From: Streptomyces sp. WMMC500
Lineage (GTDB): Bacteria; Actinomycetota; Actinomycetes; Streptomycetales; Streptomycetaceae
DNA length: 64,000 bases
Assembly: GCF_027497195.1 (NCBI RefSeq)
Contig: NZ_CP114905.1
Span: 3,458,001-3,522,000 of the forward strand
Reading direction: 5' to 3'
Part shown: positions 27,104 through 35,738 of the stretch, piece by piece
How positions within the stretch are numbered: position 1 is the stretch's first letter
Layout of the letters: each line of letters begins with the position of its first letter
Position numbers and translations under genes: made by a program
The notes under the pieces: model-generated
Database searches by the model: none
What the model was told of the DNA's origin: nothing
The model's input: the letters and a program-made list of their open reading frames with translations, nothing else

Positions 27104-28411
27104 TCACTCGGCGCGCTCCATCTCCAGCTCGACCTCGGTGCCCCCGCCCGCCGGCGTGCGCAGCCGGGCGGTGCCGCCGTTGCGCTCCATCCTGCCGATG
27201 ATGGACTCGCGTACGCCCATTCTGTCGGCCGGGACCGCGTCGGGGTCGAAGCCGGGACCGCGGTCCTTCACCGAGATGAAGACCTGCCGCCCCTCGACCT
27301 CCGCGAAGACCTGCACCGGCCCCGCCTCGCCACCGTACTTGGCCGCGTTGACCATCGCCTCCCGCGCCGCCTGCAACTGCGCGCCCAGCTTGTCGTCCAG
27401 CGGGCAGTCCCCGACGCACACCACCTCCACCGGCACCCCGTGATGGTCCTCCACCTCCGCCGCCGTCCTGCGCACCCCCTCGGCGAGCGTCCCGGGCTCC
27501 GCCCCGTCCTCCTCGTCCTTGCCGGTCCCCTGCGGCTTGTACAGCCACGTGCGCAGCTCGCGCTCCTGCGCGCGGGCCAGCTTGCGCACCTCGCCGGCAT
27601 TGTCGGCGTTGCGCTGGATGAGCGTGAGCGTGTGCAGCACGGAGTCGTGTACGTGGGCGGCGACCTCGGCGCGCTCCTGCGCCCGGATGCGCATCAGCCG
27701 CTCCTCGGACAGGTCCTGCACCATCCGTACGAGCCAGGGCCCCGCCAGCAGCGCCACGCCCACCAGCACCGCGAGCGACGCCTGCACGACGGCGCCGATG
27801 TGCCGCGTCGAGCCCTGCATGACGAAGATCGCGCTGACCCCGGCCCCGACCAGCAGCACCCCGGCGGCGCCGCGCACGAGCGGCAGGAACTTCTTGCGCC
27901 GCGTGACCTCCGCCCACTTCGCCCGCCGCGCGTTGTCCGCCTGCCGCCACACCAGCGCCACCCCGGCGCCGATGAGCAGCAGCGGCCACACGAACGCGTT
28001 GGAGCGGCCCAGGTCGAGGCTGCCCGCGAAGATGCCGGCGCCGACGAGCAGCGCGAGGAGGGCGAGCAGTTGCCCCCTGTCGGGCTTGCGGAGCCGCTTG
28101 CGCCCGTCGGCGTCGACCTCCGCGAGCGGTTTCTCCGCCCTGCCGCCCTGGCCGAGCGGGACGAAGAACCAGAAGACCGCGTACAGCAGCACGCCCAGGC
28201 CGTTGGCCAGGAGCAGGCCGAGGAAGACGATCCGCACCCACGAGACCGGCAGCCCCAGGTGCCCGGCGAGCCCGCGCGCGACGCCGCCGAGCCAGCGCCC
28301 GTCGGCGCTGCGGTACAGCCGCCGCACCGGCCGCTCGTACGGGCCGCCAGGCGGGGCGGTGCCCTCGGGGGCGGGCGCGGCGGTGGCTGCGGTCATGCCA
28401 TGCATCGTCAC
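27104..28411 (-). CDS. PspC-domain sensor histidine kinase
   Basis: 435 residues. An N-terminal PspC domain at about 27-85 (RLYRSADGRWLGGVARGLAG, then VRIVFLGLLLANGLGVLLYA) is followed by several transmembrane segments (about 110-235), a dimerisation helix with the likely phospho-His near 255 (EVAAHVHDSVLHTLTLI) and a HATPase_c domain (EAMVNAAKYGG, VSVKDRGPGFD read as ISVKDRGPGFDPD, GMGVRESI read as RMGVRESIIGRM). This is the typical envelope-stress kinase paired with NarL-type regulators in actinobacteria. The start is GTG 28411; ATGs at 28405 and 28396 are alternatives, and no strong ribosome site exists for any of them, so a leaderless mRNA is possible. Confidence 0.92.
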   Translation of the reverse strand: MTMHGMTAATAAPAPEGTAPPGGPYERPVRRLYRSADGRWLGGVARGLAGHLGLPVSWVRIVFLGLLLANGLGVLLYAVFWFFVPLGQGGRAEKPLAEVDADGRKRLRKPDRGQLLALLALLVGAGIFAGSLDLGRSNAFVWPLLLIGAGVALVWRQADNARRAKWAEVTRRKKFLPLVRGAAGVLLVGAGVSAIFVMQGSTRHIGAVVQASLAVLVGVALLAGPWLVRMVQDLSEERLMRIRAQERAEVAAHVHDSVLHTLTLIQRNADNAGEVRKLARAQERELRTWLYKPQGTGKDEEDGAEPGTLAEGVRRTAAEVEDHHGVPVEVVCVGDCPLDDKLGAQLQAAREAMVNAAKYGGEAGPVQVFAEVEGRQVFISVKDRGPGFDPDAVPADRMGVRESIIGRMERNGGTARLRTPAGGGTEVELEMERAE

Positions 28412-28504
28412 ACGGGTGGTGCGGCTCTGGCATCAGGGTTGGCCCCCCATCGGGCCCCGGAGGATTTCAGGGTGGGCTCGGGGTAGTCCCGCCTCCCGCG
28501 CCGC

Positions 28505-28520
28505 GGTGGCGTCCGCCACC
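28505..28520. promoter_or_regulatory. Inverted repeat in the kinase/PspC divergent promoter region
   Basis: GGTGGCG (28505-28511) and CGCCACC (28514-28520) form a perfect 7-bp dyad with a two-base centre, eight bases before the start codon of the divergent PspC gene. It is a candidate operator for the neighbouring response regulator. NarL-type regulators often bind such short dyads; this is inference. Confidence 0.3.
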
Positions 28521-28528
28521 ATGGACCC

Positions 28529-29983
28529 ATGACGGACACGAGCCCCGGCGCGGGCCGGGGCGCGGCCCCGGACCGGGACCGGGATACGGATCCGGGCGCG
28601 GACGCGGGTACGCGGGACGCGGCGCCGGGCGCCGCACCCGACGGCGCCTCCGGCCCGGCGTCCGGCCCGGCAGCCGATCCCGTGCCCGCCAAGCCGCGGC
28701 TGCGGCGCAGCCGCCGCTACAAGGTCGTCGGCGGCGTCTGCGGCGGCCTCGGCCAGTTCTGCGGCATGGACCCCGTCATCTTCCGCATCGTCCTCGGCGT
28801 CCTCACCGCCACCGGCGGCCTCGGCCTCGTCGCGTACGGCTTCGCCTGGCTGCTGATGCCGCTGGACGGCGAGGACGAGAGCGAGGGCCGCCGGCTGCTG
28901 TCCGGCCGGGTCGAGGGCTCGGCGCTGACGGCGCTGCTGTTCGCCATCGTCGGCTGCGGCCTGTTCCTGTCCGTGCTGAACTCCACGGACACCCACTTCT
29001 TCGCCGCACTGCTGATCCTCTGCCTCGGCGGCGCCGCGTACTGGTCGCACCACCGCCGCGCGGCCGAGGAGCTGGCCGCCGACGGCGTCCCCGTGGACGA
29101 CGCCACCGCCCACGCCGTGGCCGACGCCCCGCCGGAGACCGCGCCGCCGCCCGTGCCGTACTCCCCGTCCTGGTGGCGCGACCCGCTCACCAAGGACGGC
29201 GACTTCCCGCCCTACCTCTGGGGTCCCGACGACGGCGAAGGCCCGGAGGCCGTCCCCGCGGGCGCCCCGCCGAGCGCCGGCGGCCGGGCCCGGAAGGCGC
29301 CGTCCGGCGCCGGCCGGGACGAGCACGAAGCGTCCCGTATCGGCGGCTGGATATTCGTGGCCGCCGCCGCGACCTGCACCGTCGTCATCAGGGCCACCTG
29401 GGGCGCGGACCCGCTGGGCACCACGCTGGCCTACGGCCTCGGCAGCGCGCTCGCCGTCTTCGGCGTGGGCTTCCTGCTCAGCGCCTGGATCGGCCGCACC
29501 GGCGGCGGCACCGCCTTCTGGGCGCTGCTGACGACGGTCCTGCTGGCCGGTGCGCTGTGGCTACCGGACACCGTCACCGCCGACTGGGGCGAGCGGGACT
29601 GGCGCCCGGCCGCGGTCACGGACGTACGCGACCGGTACGAGCTGGGCAGCGGCGAGGCCCGGCTCGACCTCACCCGGCTCGACCTCGGCAAGGACGAGCG
29701 GGTCGAGACCGCGGCCCAGGTGGGGCTGGGGCAGTTGACGGTGCAGGTCCCCGACGACGTACGCGTGGAGCTGCGCTCCGAGGTCGAGATCGGCGACATG
29801 CAACTGCCGCCCACCACCCGCAGCGAGGATCCCGGCGACGACGACATCGACGTGTCCCCGCGGCAGGTGCGCACGGAGGTGCTGGAGCCCACGGCCGGCG
29901 GGCCCGGGGAGCCCGGGGGGACGCTGGTGCTGGACCTGACGGTCTCGATCGGGCAGTTGGAGGTCCAGCGTGCGGCGTCATAA
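28529..29983 (+). CDS. PspC-domain membrane protein with LiaF-like C-terminus
   Basis: 484 residues. An acidic/Pro-rich N-terminus is followed by a PspC domain at about 58-115 (LRRSRRYKVVGGVCGGLGQF, then FRIVLGVLTATGGLGLVAYG) and further transmembrane pairs at about 128-170 and 270-350. The C-terminal domain has the repeating beta-strand look of LiaF/DUF2154 proteins (ARLDLTRLDLGKDERVETAA, VGLGQLTVQVPDDVRVELRS, GTLVLDLTVSIGQLEVQ). LiaF-like proteins sense or restrain envelope-stress kinases, which fits its position divergent from the PspC-type kinase. It overlaps the next gene by 14 bases. Confidence 0.88.
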   Translation: MTDTSPGAGRGAAPDRDRDTDPGADAGTRDAAPGAAPDGASGPASGPAADPVPAKPRLRRSRRYKVVGGVCGGLGQFCGMDPVIFRIVLGVLTATGGLGLVAYGFAWLLMPLDGEDESEGRRLLSGRVEGSALTALLFAIVGCGLFLSVLNSTDTHFFAALLILCLGGAAYWSHHRRAAEELAADGVPVDDATAHAVADAPPETAPPPVPYSPSWWRDPLTKDGDFPPYLWGPDDGEGPEAVPAGAPPSAGGRARKAPSGAGRDEHEASRIGGWIFVAAAATCTVVIRATWGADPLGTTLAYGLGSALAVFGVGFLLSAWIGRTGGGTAFWALLTTVLLAGALWLPDTVTADWGERDWRPAAVTDVRDRYELGSGEARLDLTRLDLGKDERVETAAQVGLGQLTVQVPDDVRVELRSEVEIGDMQLPPTTRSEDPGDDDIDVSPRQVRTEVLEPTAGGPGEPGGTLVLDLTVSIGQLEVQRAAS

Positions 29984-30404
29984 GTTCGAGCCCGCGAAGC
30001 TGGTCGCCGGGCTGGTGCTGCTCTGCGGCGCGGCCCTCGGCCTGCTCGACGCGGGGGACGCGCTGCGGCAGCCGGACTGGGTGCCGCTGGCCGTGGTGCT
30101 GCCGGGGCTCGGGCTGGCGGCGCTCGTCGCCGCCGTCGGCTACGGCCGCCGCCGCGCGCGCCGGCGGGCGCGGGAGGCCCGTGCGACGGCGCGGGCGCGG
30201 GGGGCGGACGGGGGCGCGGCCGGGGGCGGCGGCGCGGACGCGCGTGCGGACGCGGACCTGGGTGCGCTGCCGATGGACGAGCTGCGCGGGACGTACGACG
30301 CGCGCTTCGGCGCCCGGAACCCGGACGGCCGGGGCGACCCGAACGGTCCGGACGGCCCGGACGCGGACGGCTCCGGCGGTGGCGGGTCCGGCAGACGGCC
30401 GTAG
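29970..30404 (+). CDS. Small membrane protein coupled to the PspC gene
   Basis: 144 residues from GTG 29970, which lies inside the end of the PspC gene (14-base overlap) with GGAGGT just upstream; translational coupling is very likely. Two hydrophobic segments (KLVAGLVLLCGAALGLLDAG, VPLAVVLPGLGLAALVAAVG) precede an Arg-rich stretch (GRRRARRRAREARATARA) and a Gly/Asp/Pro-rich tail. A short conserved-looking motif, LGALPMDELRGTYDARFG, sits between them. The function is unknown; the overlap suggests it works with the PspC protein. Confidence 0.82.
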   Translation: MRRHKFEPAKLVAGLVLLCGAALGLLDAGDALRQPDWVPLAVVLPGLGLAALVAAVGYGRRRARRRAREARATARARGADGGAAGGGGADARADADLGALPMDELRGTYDARFGARNPDGRGDPNGPDGPDADGSGGGGSGRRP

Positions 30405-30426
30405 CCGCGGCAGGCGGTCCGACGCC

Positions 30427-30969
30427 CTACGCGAAGAGTTGCTGGCCCTTGCGGCGGCGGCGGACGGCGAGCACCGAGTCCAGCGACCAGTACGGCGCGC
30501 CGGCCAGGATCAGCGGCGTCCACGCCATCATGTACGGCAGGTCCTGGCCGTAGTAGTACGGATCCGCGGACCAGCTCATCGTGAACCACAGCGTCATCGA
30601 GAGCAGCGCCCCGCCGAGCGCCGCCAGCCGGGCCCACAGCCCCGCGAGCGTGCCGAGCCCCACCGCGATCTCACCGAGCGAGATGGCGATCCCGAACCCC
30701 GTCGGCGCCTGCTGCGCCAGGTCCACCAGGGCCGGGATGGCCACGTCGGGCAGGGTGTCCAGGGTGTCGTGCAGCGAGCCGGGCCCGCTGGAGTCGAGGA
30801 AGGCGTCGTCGGTGAGCTTGTCGAAGCCGGCGTAGACGAACGTGATGCCGAGGAAGATCCGCAGCGGCAGCAGCGCGAACCGGGCGGCCACGGCCCGGAG
30901 CCCGCCGGGCGGATCCCCCTGGGGCACTCTGCCGAGGACGCCGGTGCCGGACGCTTGGTCCTGTGCCAT
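30427..30969 (-). CDS. DoxX-family membrane protein
   Basis: 180 residues from ATG 30969. Four hydrophobic segments with the DoxX pattern: LLPLRIFLGITFVYAGFDKL, APTGFGIAISLGEIAVGLG, ARLAALGGALLSMTLWFTM and a C-terminal helix (MMAWTPLILAGAPY). DoxX proteins are linked to oxidative/thiol stress in actinobacteria, where they can join superoxide dismutase and a thiosulfate sulfurtransferase, but the role of this copy is not shown by its neighbours. It is convergent with the small PspC partner gene. Confidence 0.85.
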   Translation of the reverse strand: MAQDQASGTGVLGRVPQGDPPGGLRAVAARFALLPLRIFLGITFVYAGFDKLTDDAFLDSSGPGSLHDTLDTLPDVAIPALVDLAQQAPTGFGIAISLGEIAVGLGTLAGLWARLAALGGALLSMTLWFTMSWSADPYYYGQDLPYMMAWTPLILAGAPYWSLDSVLAVRRRRKGQQLFA

Positions 30970-31095
30970 GTGTTGTCCGCCTCTCCTGCCGTGGACCGTG
31001 CCGGTGATCGCCCCGGCGCCGATACTTCATGTGTGGGAGGGGATACGTAAAGCGGTTCGTGAACGCTCAACCGGATCGGGTCGTTCGCGCCCGCT

Positions 31096-32676
31096 TCAGT
31101 CGACGATGTCCAGCAGGTACGGGGCGGACTCCGCGCCACCGGCCGTGACCACCCGCAACTCCGTGCGCCCCGGCTCCACGTCCACCGGCACCGGGACGGT
31201 CAGCCGGGTGGCGGCGGGGTTGGCGAAGCCGCCGGGCACGGGGACCAGCGGTACGTGCACGTGGACGGCGCCGATCCGCACGACCACGCGCGCCAGCAGC
31301 TCCGGCGACTCGGCGCCCGGCGGCACGAAGCCGGTGCCGCGCACCTCGATGTCGTCGCCGGTGCGGATCGCGGTGTGCAGGTCGCCGGGCTCGCGGACCC
31401 GGACGACGGACAGCACGGCGGGGCGCCCGCCGTCGACGAGCCGGGCCGTCAGATGCACCGCCGCGCTCACCGCGACCAGCGCGGCGATACCCCACGGCAG
31501 CCCCGGCAACTGCTCGGGCCGGCGGCCGAGCTGCACCAGGGCGAAGAGCAGGGCGGCGGCGGAGACGACGACGTACTGGACGTCGACGGCGGCGGCGCGG
31601 CCGGCGTCGTCGGTGAGCAGGTCGGCGGCGCGGGGGCGGGCGGCGCGGGTCTTGGTCAGGCCGCCGCTGCGCAGCCGGTACGCGACGACGGCGCGCGCGC
31701 CGAGGGCGGCGGCCCACGCGGCGGCGACGGTGACGACGAGCCCGGCGCCGCCGCCGGTGCCGGCGCCCGTCGCGGACCAGCCGAGTCCGTCGAGGAGCCG
31801 GTCGCGGGCGGCGGAGTCGTCGGCGAGTGCCAGGGTGAGGGCGAGGTGCAGCAGGGCGTACCCGGCGAGCAGCGTCCAGGCGCCGGCCACCGCGCGGCCG
31901 GTCGACAGCCGGCCGTCCTCGCCGACGACGGGCGCGAGGAGCCCGCCGCGGGCGCGGTTCAGCCACGCGGCGCCGGCCAGCAGGCCGGCGGTGAGCACGG
32001 CGGCGAGCAGCGCCGCGGTACGGGCCCGGGTCCAGCCGGGTCCGAGGGCGGTGAGCCCGACGACGAGGACGAGGGCGAGCAGGCCGGCGCCGATGACGTA
32101 CAGGGTGCGCCGCCACAGCGACGCCGGCGACGTGCCGTCCGCGGCGGCGCCGCGGGCGGCGAGGGTGTCGGCGGAGCGGGTCAGCTCGTCGGAGACCCAC
32201 TGGCGGGAGGCGCCGGGCGAGTGGGCGACGCCGGCGGGCACGCCTTCGCCGGCGGCGAAGCCGTCACGGCGCCGGGCGAAGTCGGCGGCGGGGTCGGGGG
32301 CGGGAGCGGGATCGGACCCGGGGGCGCCGGACCCGGCCGTCGTGGCACGGGATGCGGCAGTGGTGCCGGCGGACCCGGCCGGCGCTCCGCCGGAACCGTG
32401 CGGGACGCCGGAGCCCACCGTCACCGGGGCGGCGCCACCGGACCGCGGACCGCCGGCCGTAGCGCGCTCGGCGCCCGACCGCGTACGCGGTACGCGCTCG
32501 GCGCCCGACCGCGTACCGCCGGAGTCCGCCGGTCCGCCGGCGGCGTCCTCCGCTGCCGGGCCGCCGGCCGATCCGCTCCCGGTACCGGCACGGAGGTCCG
32601 CGGCGCCGGACTCGGTGCCGCCCGCGGCGCCCGCCGCAGGCGCGCCCGTGTCGTCGCCCCCCGCTTCCACCGCCAC
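31096..32676 (-). CDS. Large membrane protein of unknown function
   Basis: 526 residues from GTG 32676 (VAVEAGGDDTG), preferred because AAGGGGG lies six bases upstream; the open ATG 32706 has no such site. The first 190 residues are Gly/Ala/Ser/Pro-rich and disordered. Then come about six to seven hydrophobic helices (YVIGAGLLALVLVVGLTAL, TAALLAAVLTAGLLAGAAWL, AWTLLAGYALLHLALTLAL, GAGLVVTVAAAWAAALGARA, YVVVSAAALLFALVQLG, PWGIAALVAVSAAVHLTARL). A C-terminal beta-rich segment follows (DDIEVRGTGFVPPGAES) that looks like an IPT/TIG-like or extracytoplasmic domain. No family is recognised. It lies between DoxX and guaA on the same strand. Confidence 0.78.
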   Translation of the reverse strand: MAVEAGGDDTGAPAAGAAGGTESGAADLRAGTGSGSAGGPAAEDAAGGPADSGGTRSGAERVPRTRSGAERATAGGPRSGGAAPVTVGSGVPHGSGGAPAGSAGTTAASRATTAGSGAPGSDPAPAPDPAADFARRRDGFAAGEGVPAGVAHSPGASRQWVSDELTRSADTLAARGAAADGTSPASLWRRTLYVIGAGLLALVLVVGLTALGPGWTRARTAALLAAVLTAGLLAGAAWLNRARGGLLAPVVGEDGRLSTGRAVAGAWTLLAGYALLHLALTLALADDSAARDRLLDGLGWSATGAGTGGGAGLVVTVAAAWAAALGARAVVAYRLRSGGLTKTRAARPRAADLLTDDAGRAAAVDVQYVVVSAAALLFALVQLGRRPEQLPGLPWGIAALVAVSAAVHLTARLVDGGRPAVLSVVRVREPGDLHTAIRTGDDIEVRGTGFVPPGAESPELLARVVVRIGAVHVHVPLVPVPGGFANPAATRLTVPVPVDVEPGRTELRVVTAGGAESAPYLLDIVD

Positions 32677-32759
32677 CTCGTGCCCCCTTGACCGCAAGTC
32701 GTACATGTGATGAGAGCGAATTCTGCCCTACCGGCGACCCGCCGGGGGCACCGGTCCGC

Positions 32760-34334
32760 TCACTCCCACTCGATCGTCCCCGGCGGCTTCGACGTGACGT
32801 CGAGCACCACGCGGTTGACCTCCGGCACCTCGTTCGTGATCCGCGTCGAGATCCGCGCCAGCACGTCGTACGGGAGCCGCGACCAGTCCGCCGTCATCGC
32901 GTCCTCCGACGACACCGGACGGAGCACCACCGGGTGCCCGTACGTGCGCCCGTCGCCCTGCACGCCCACCGACCGTACGTCGGCGAGGAGCACCACCGGG
33001 CACTGCCAGATGTCGCGGTCGAGCCCGGCGGAGGTCAGCTCCTCGCGGGCGATGGCGTCGGCCTCGCGCAGCAGGTCGAGCCGGTCCTTCGTGACCTCGC
33101 CGACGATGCGGATGCCGAGCCCCGGGCCGGGGAACGGCTGGCGCTGCACCATCGCCTCGGGCAGCCCCAGCTCCTTGCCGACCATCCGGACCTCGTCCTT
33201 GAACAGCCGCCGCAGCGGCTCGACCAGCTCGAAGTCCAGGTCCTCCGGCAGCCCGCCGACGTTGTGGTGCGACTTGATGTTCGCGGTGCCCGTGCCGCCG
33301 CCGGACTCCACGACGTCCGGGTAGAGCGTGCCCTGGACGAGGAACCGCACCGGCGCCCCGGACGTCCCCGCCGCGGCGACGATCTCGGCCTGAGCCTGCT
33401 CGAAGACCCGGATGAACTCCCGGCCGATGATCTTCCGCTTCTGCTCGGGGTCCGCCACCCCGGCGAGCGCGGCGAGGAACCGCTCCGCCGCGTCGACGAC
33501 CTTGAGCTGCACCCCGGTCGCGGCCACGAAGTCCTTCTCGACCTGCTCAGACTCGCCCTTGCGCATCAGCCCGTGGTCGACGTACACGCAGGTGAGCCGG
33601 TCCCCGATGGCCCGCTGGACGAGCGCCGCCGCCACCGCCGAGTCCACGCCGCCGGACAGCGCGCAGATCGCCTGCGCGTCGCCGACCTGCGCGCGGACGG
33701 CGGCGACGGACTCCTCCACGACGTTGGCGGTCGTCCACGTGGGGGCGAGGCCGGCGCCGCGGTAGAGGAAGTGCTCCAGGACGAGCTGGCCGTGGGTGGA
33801 GTGCATGACCTCGGGGTGGTGCTGCACGCCGTAGAGCTTCCGCTCGTCGTCCTCGAAGGCGGCGACGGGCACGCCCGCGGTCGACGCGGTGACCGTGAAG
33901 CCCGCGGGGGCGGCGGAGCAGGCGTCGCCGTGGGACATCCAGACGTCCTGCCGCTCGGGGGTGCCCTCGAAGAGGGTCGAGTCGGGGCGGGAGACGCTCA
34001 GTTCCGTACGCCCGTACTCCCGCTGCCCGTTGTTGTCCACGGTGCCGCCGAGGGCCTGGGCCATGAGCTGGAAGCCGTAGCACATGCCGAAGACGGGCAC
34101 GCCGGCGGTGAAGATCGCCGGGTCGATGCCGGGGGCGTCCGCCGCGTACACCGAGGAGGGGCCGCCGGAGAGGATGATCGCCTTGGGGTTCTTCGCCAGG
34201 ATCTCCGGCACCGGCATCGTGGACGGCACGATCTCGCTGTAGATCCGCGCCTCGCGCACCCGGCGGGCGATGAGCTGGGCGTACTGGGCACCGAAGTCCA
34301 CGACGAGAACGGTGTCGGGGGTCGCTGAGGTCAC
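32760..34334 (-). CDS. guaA: GMP synthase (glutamine-hydrolysing)
   Basis: 524 residues, full length. Converts XMP to GMP with glutamine and ATP. The class I glutamine amidotransferase domain has the nucleophilic Cys near 85 ([17 protein letters not shown]) and the His-x-Glu pair in [15 protein letters not shown]. The ATP-pyrophosphatase domain has the P-loop [15 protein letters not shown] near 224, and the C-terminal dimerisation domain includes [16 protein letters not shown] and ends KPPGTIEWE, the usual terminus. GTG start at 34334. With guaB and guaB3 in the same window it covers the IMP-to-GMP branch. Confidence 0.98.
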   Translation of the reverse strand: MTSATPDTVLVVDFGAQYAQLIARRVREARIYSEIVPSTMPVPEILAKNPKAIILSGGPSSVYAADAPGIDPAIFTAGVPVFGMCYGFQLMAQALGGTVDNNGQREYGRTELSVSRPDSTLFEGTPERQDVWMSHGDACSAAPAGFTVTASTAGVPVAAFEDDERKLYGVQHHPEVMHSTHGQLVLEHFLYRGAGLAPTWTTANVVEESVAAVRAQVGDAQAICALSGGVDSAVAAALVQRAIGDRLTCVYVDHGLMRKGESEQVEKDFVAATGVQLKVVDAAERFLAALAGVADPEQKRKIIGREFIRVFEQAQAEIVAAAGTSGAPVRFLVQGTLYPDVVESGGGTGTANIKSHHNVGGLPEDLDFELVEPLRRLFKDEVRMVGKELGLPEAMVQRQPFPGPGLGIRIVGEVTKDRLDLLREADAIAREELTSAGLDRDIWQCPVVLLADVRSVGVQGDGRTYGHPVVLRPVSSEDAMTADWSRLPYDVLARISTRITNEVPEVNRVVLDVTSKPPGTIEWE

Positions 34335-34411
34335 TGCTGCGGCCTTCCGGCGGTGGGAGGGGAGATACCACCGAGTCTATCGGCTGTGGCGTCTCACCAT
34401 GTGGGCCGCCG

Positions 34412-34440
34412 TTGTCCACCTCGGGACCCCGGTGAATACT
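34412..34440 (+). promoter_or_regulatory. Probable promoter giving a leaderless leader-peptide transcript
   Basis: TTGTCC (34412-34417), a 17-base spacer and AATACT (34435-34440). The expected start is 34446-34448, which coincides with the ATG of the leader ORF at 34448, so the leader peptide would be translated from a leaderless mRNA. Confidence 0.45.
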
Positions 34441-34447
34441 GGCCGCC

Positions 34448-34516
34448 ATGCGCACGCGGAGCTTCCTCTTTACCTATGGCAACCGGCCCGTCCGGCTGCC
34501 ATGGTCGTGCGCTTGA
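34448..34516 (+). CDS. Putative leader peptide of the chorismate mutase gene
   Basis: A 22-codon ORF, ATG 34448 to TGA 34514-34516. The peptide begins MRTRSFLFTYGNRPVRL and ends PWSCA. Codons 6, 8 and 10 are Phe, Phe and Tyr, with TTT and TAT, both rare in this GC-rich genome; Phe and Tyr are end products of the chorismate mutase pathway. The second half of the ORF overlaps an 11-bp hairpin with one mismatch (34476-34486 with 34492-34502), and a strong terminator hairpin follows 25 bases after the stop. Its size, composition and placement suggest a ribosome-mediated attenuator. No ribosome site is visible, which fits leaderless initiation. Confidence 0.5.
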   Translation: MRTRSFLFTYGNRPVRLPWSCA

Positions 34517-34540
34517 GCTGACTGACAAGCGACTTCCCAG

Positions 34541-34568
34541 GCGCCCCGGGCCGGCAGGCCCGGGGCGC
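34541..34568 (+). terminator. Attenuator-like terminator upstream of chorismate mutase
   Basis: A perfect 12-bp stem, gcgccccgggcc (34541-34552) with ggcccggggcgc (34557-34568), and a four-base loop. It lies in the leader, 57 bases before the chorismate mutase start and 25 bases after the leader-peptide stop, so transcription must pass it to reach the gene. A weaker GCTTG/CAAGC stem (34511-34515 with 34526-34530) lies between leader stop and terminator and might be part of an alternative fold. Confidence 0.7.
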
Positions 34569-34624
34569 GCTGCGTTGTCGCCGCCGGGCAGCGGCTCCGG
34601 GGCCCGTATCCCAGGAGTGACGAG

Positions 34625-34930
34625 ATGAACGCAACCCAGGCAGGGGACAGGACCGCGGGCGACCGGACCGGCGCCCGCACCGACGAGGCGGCGACGGAGA
34701 TCACCGGCGCCCGCGAGCGGATCGACGACCTCGACGGCCGGATCATCGCGCTGGTCGAGGAGCGGATGGCGGTCTCGGCCGGCATCCAGCAGGCCCGCAT
34801 CGCCTCCGGCGGCCGCCGGGTGAACCTGTCCCGGGAGATGGAGATCCTCGCCCGCTACCGCGACCACCTGGGCCGCCCGGGCACGACCCTCGCGATGACG
34901 CTGCTGGAACTGTGCCGCGGCCGGGTGTGA
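34625..34930 (+). CDS. Chorismate mutase (AroQ type)
   Basis: 101 residues from ATG 34625 with AGGAGTGA upstream. Rearranges chorismate to prephenate, the committed step to Phe and Tyr. The AroQ helix signature is present: ITGARERIDDLDGRIIALVE, then ERMAVSAGIQQARIASGG, with the catalytic Arg and Lys/Arg positions in R-x2-I-D-x-L-D and R-R-V-N-L-S-R-E-M-E. The first 26 residues are a Thr/Gly/Asp-rich extension without a motif. It is divergent from guaA; transcription appears to start at 34447 and pass a leader peptide and terminator. Confidence 0.93.
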   Translation: MNATQAGDRTAGDRTGARTDEAATEITGARERIDDLDGRIIALVEERMAVSAGIQQARIASGGRRVNLSREMEILARYRDHLGRPGTTLAMTLLELCRGRV

Positions 34931-34982
34931 CCCGGCGCCGGGCGGTGCAGGTGCTCCGACCGCGGGGGGGGCGAGTCGGAGC

Positions 34983-35153
34983 ACCGGAGGAGGTCACCAC
35001 GCGGTTTACGGCTTTGCCGATCGAAGAGCGCATGTTCGAGTGGTGCGCGGAGGACGGCTCCAGGCGGACATCGCGGCGCTGCGGCGGGTGCATCCGGCCC
35101 TGATGTCATGGGAGGAGTTCCTCTCCCGACGACTCGGGACACCCGCGGCGTGA
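34983..35153 (+). pseudogene. Possible remnant or small ORF ending at 35153
   Basis: The frame ending in TGA at 35151-35153 reads ...LQADIAALRRVHPALMSWEE and then FLSRRLGTPAA before the stop, a sequence with normal protein composition unlike the surrounding noncoding frames. No proper start with a ribosome site is seen; GTG codons at 35040 and 35043 would give about 36 residues. It may be the C-terminal remnant of a lost gene. The family is not recognised. Confidence 0.25.
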
Positions 35154-35202
35154 TCGAGCCCGCGAGCCGCGCGGGCTACGGCCTCCGCATGGCTGCCGCG
35201 GA

Positions 35203-35430
35203 GACAAACTCGCCGCAACGCCCGTCGCGTACCGGGACAAACCCCCCACCTCGGCCGACTTTCGCCGATCGATACGCACCCGGCCGGCCTTCAGGCGTGC
35301 CGACGGCCGCCTGGACGGCCCCGGTGGACGCCAGCGATACGAACTCGCGGTAACACCCCGCGCCAACCGGGGCAAAACGCCCACCGGGCCCGACTTTCGC
35401 CGATCGACACGTACGCACCCGGCCCCGGGG
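35203..35430. repeat. Two imperfect ~85-bp direct repeats, period 135 bp
   Basis: Copy 1 (about 35203-35290) and copy 2 (about 35335-35430) share the 18-base core ccgactttcgccgatcga exactly (35255-35272 and 35390-35407), plus flanking similarity: aactcgc-g-aac before it and cgcacccggcc after it. The period of 135 is divisible by three, so a minus-strand frame repeats RSAKVG-x-GG-x-F-x-PV too, but the rest of that frame does not look like protein. Confidence 0.7.
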
Positions 35431-35738
35431 GCCGCCGACGAGGGGGTCGGGGCGGTGTGGTCCGGCGAGCGGAAGTCCGGTCTGGGCCGGCCCCGGGGCG
35501 CCGAGGCGATCGGAGCGGCCCCGGCGCCGAAGGCCCCGGCCCCCGCCTGCCGGGCACCTCCGCGATCGGAGCGGGCCCGGAGCCGGAATCCGGACCCCGT
35601 TCGGCGGGGCCCTCCGGGAGGGGAGCGGGCCCGGTCCGGGCGTCCGGCGCCCGTGGCCGGGTTCTCCTTCGTAGGCGCCGTTCGAGGGTGCCCGCTCCCC
35701 CCGGGCCACCCTTAGCTGCCGGTCTTTTACGGGCCGGA

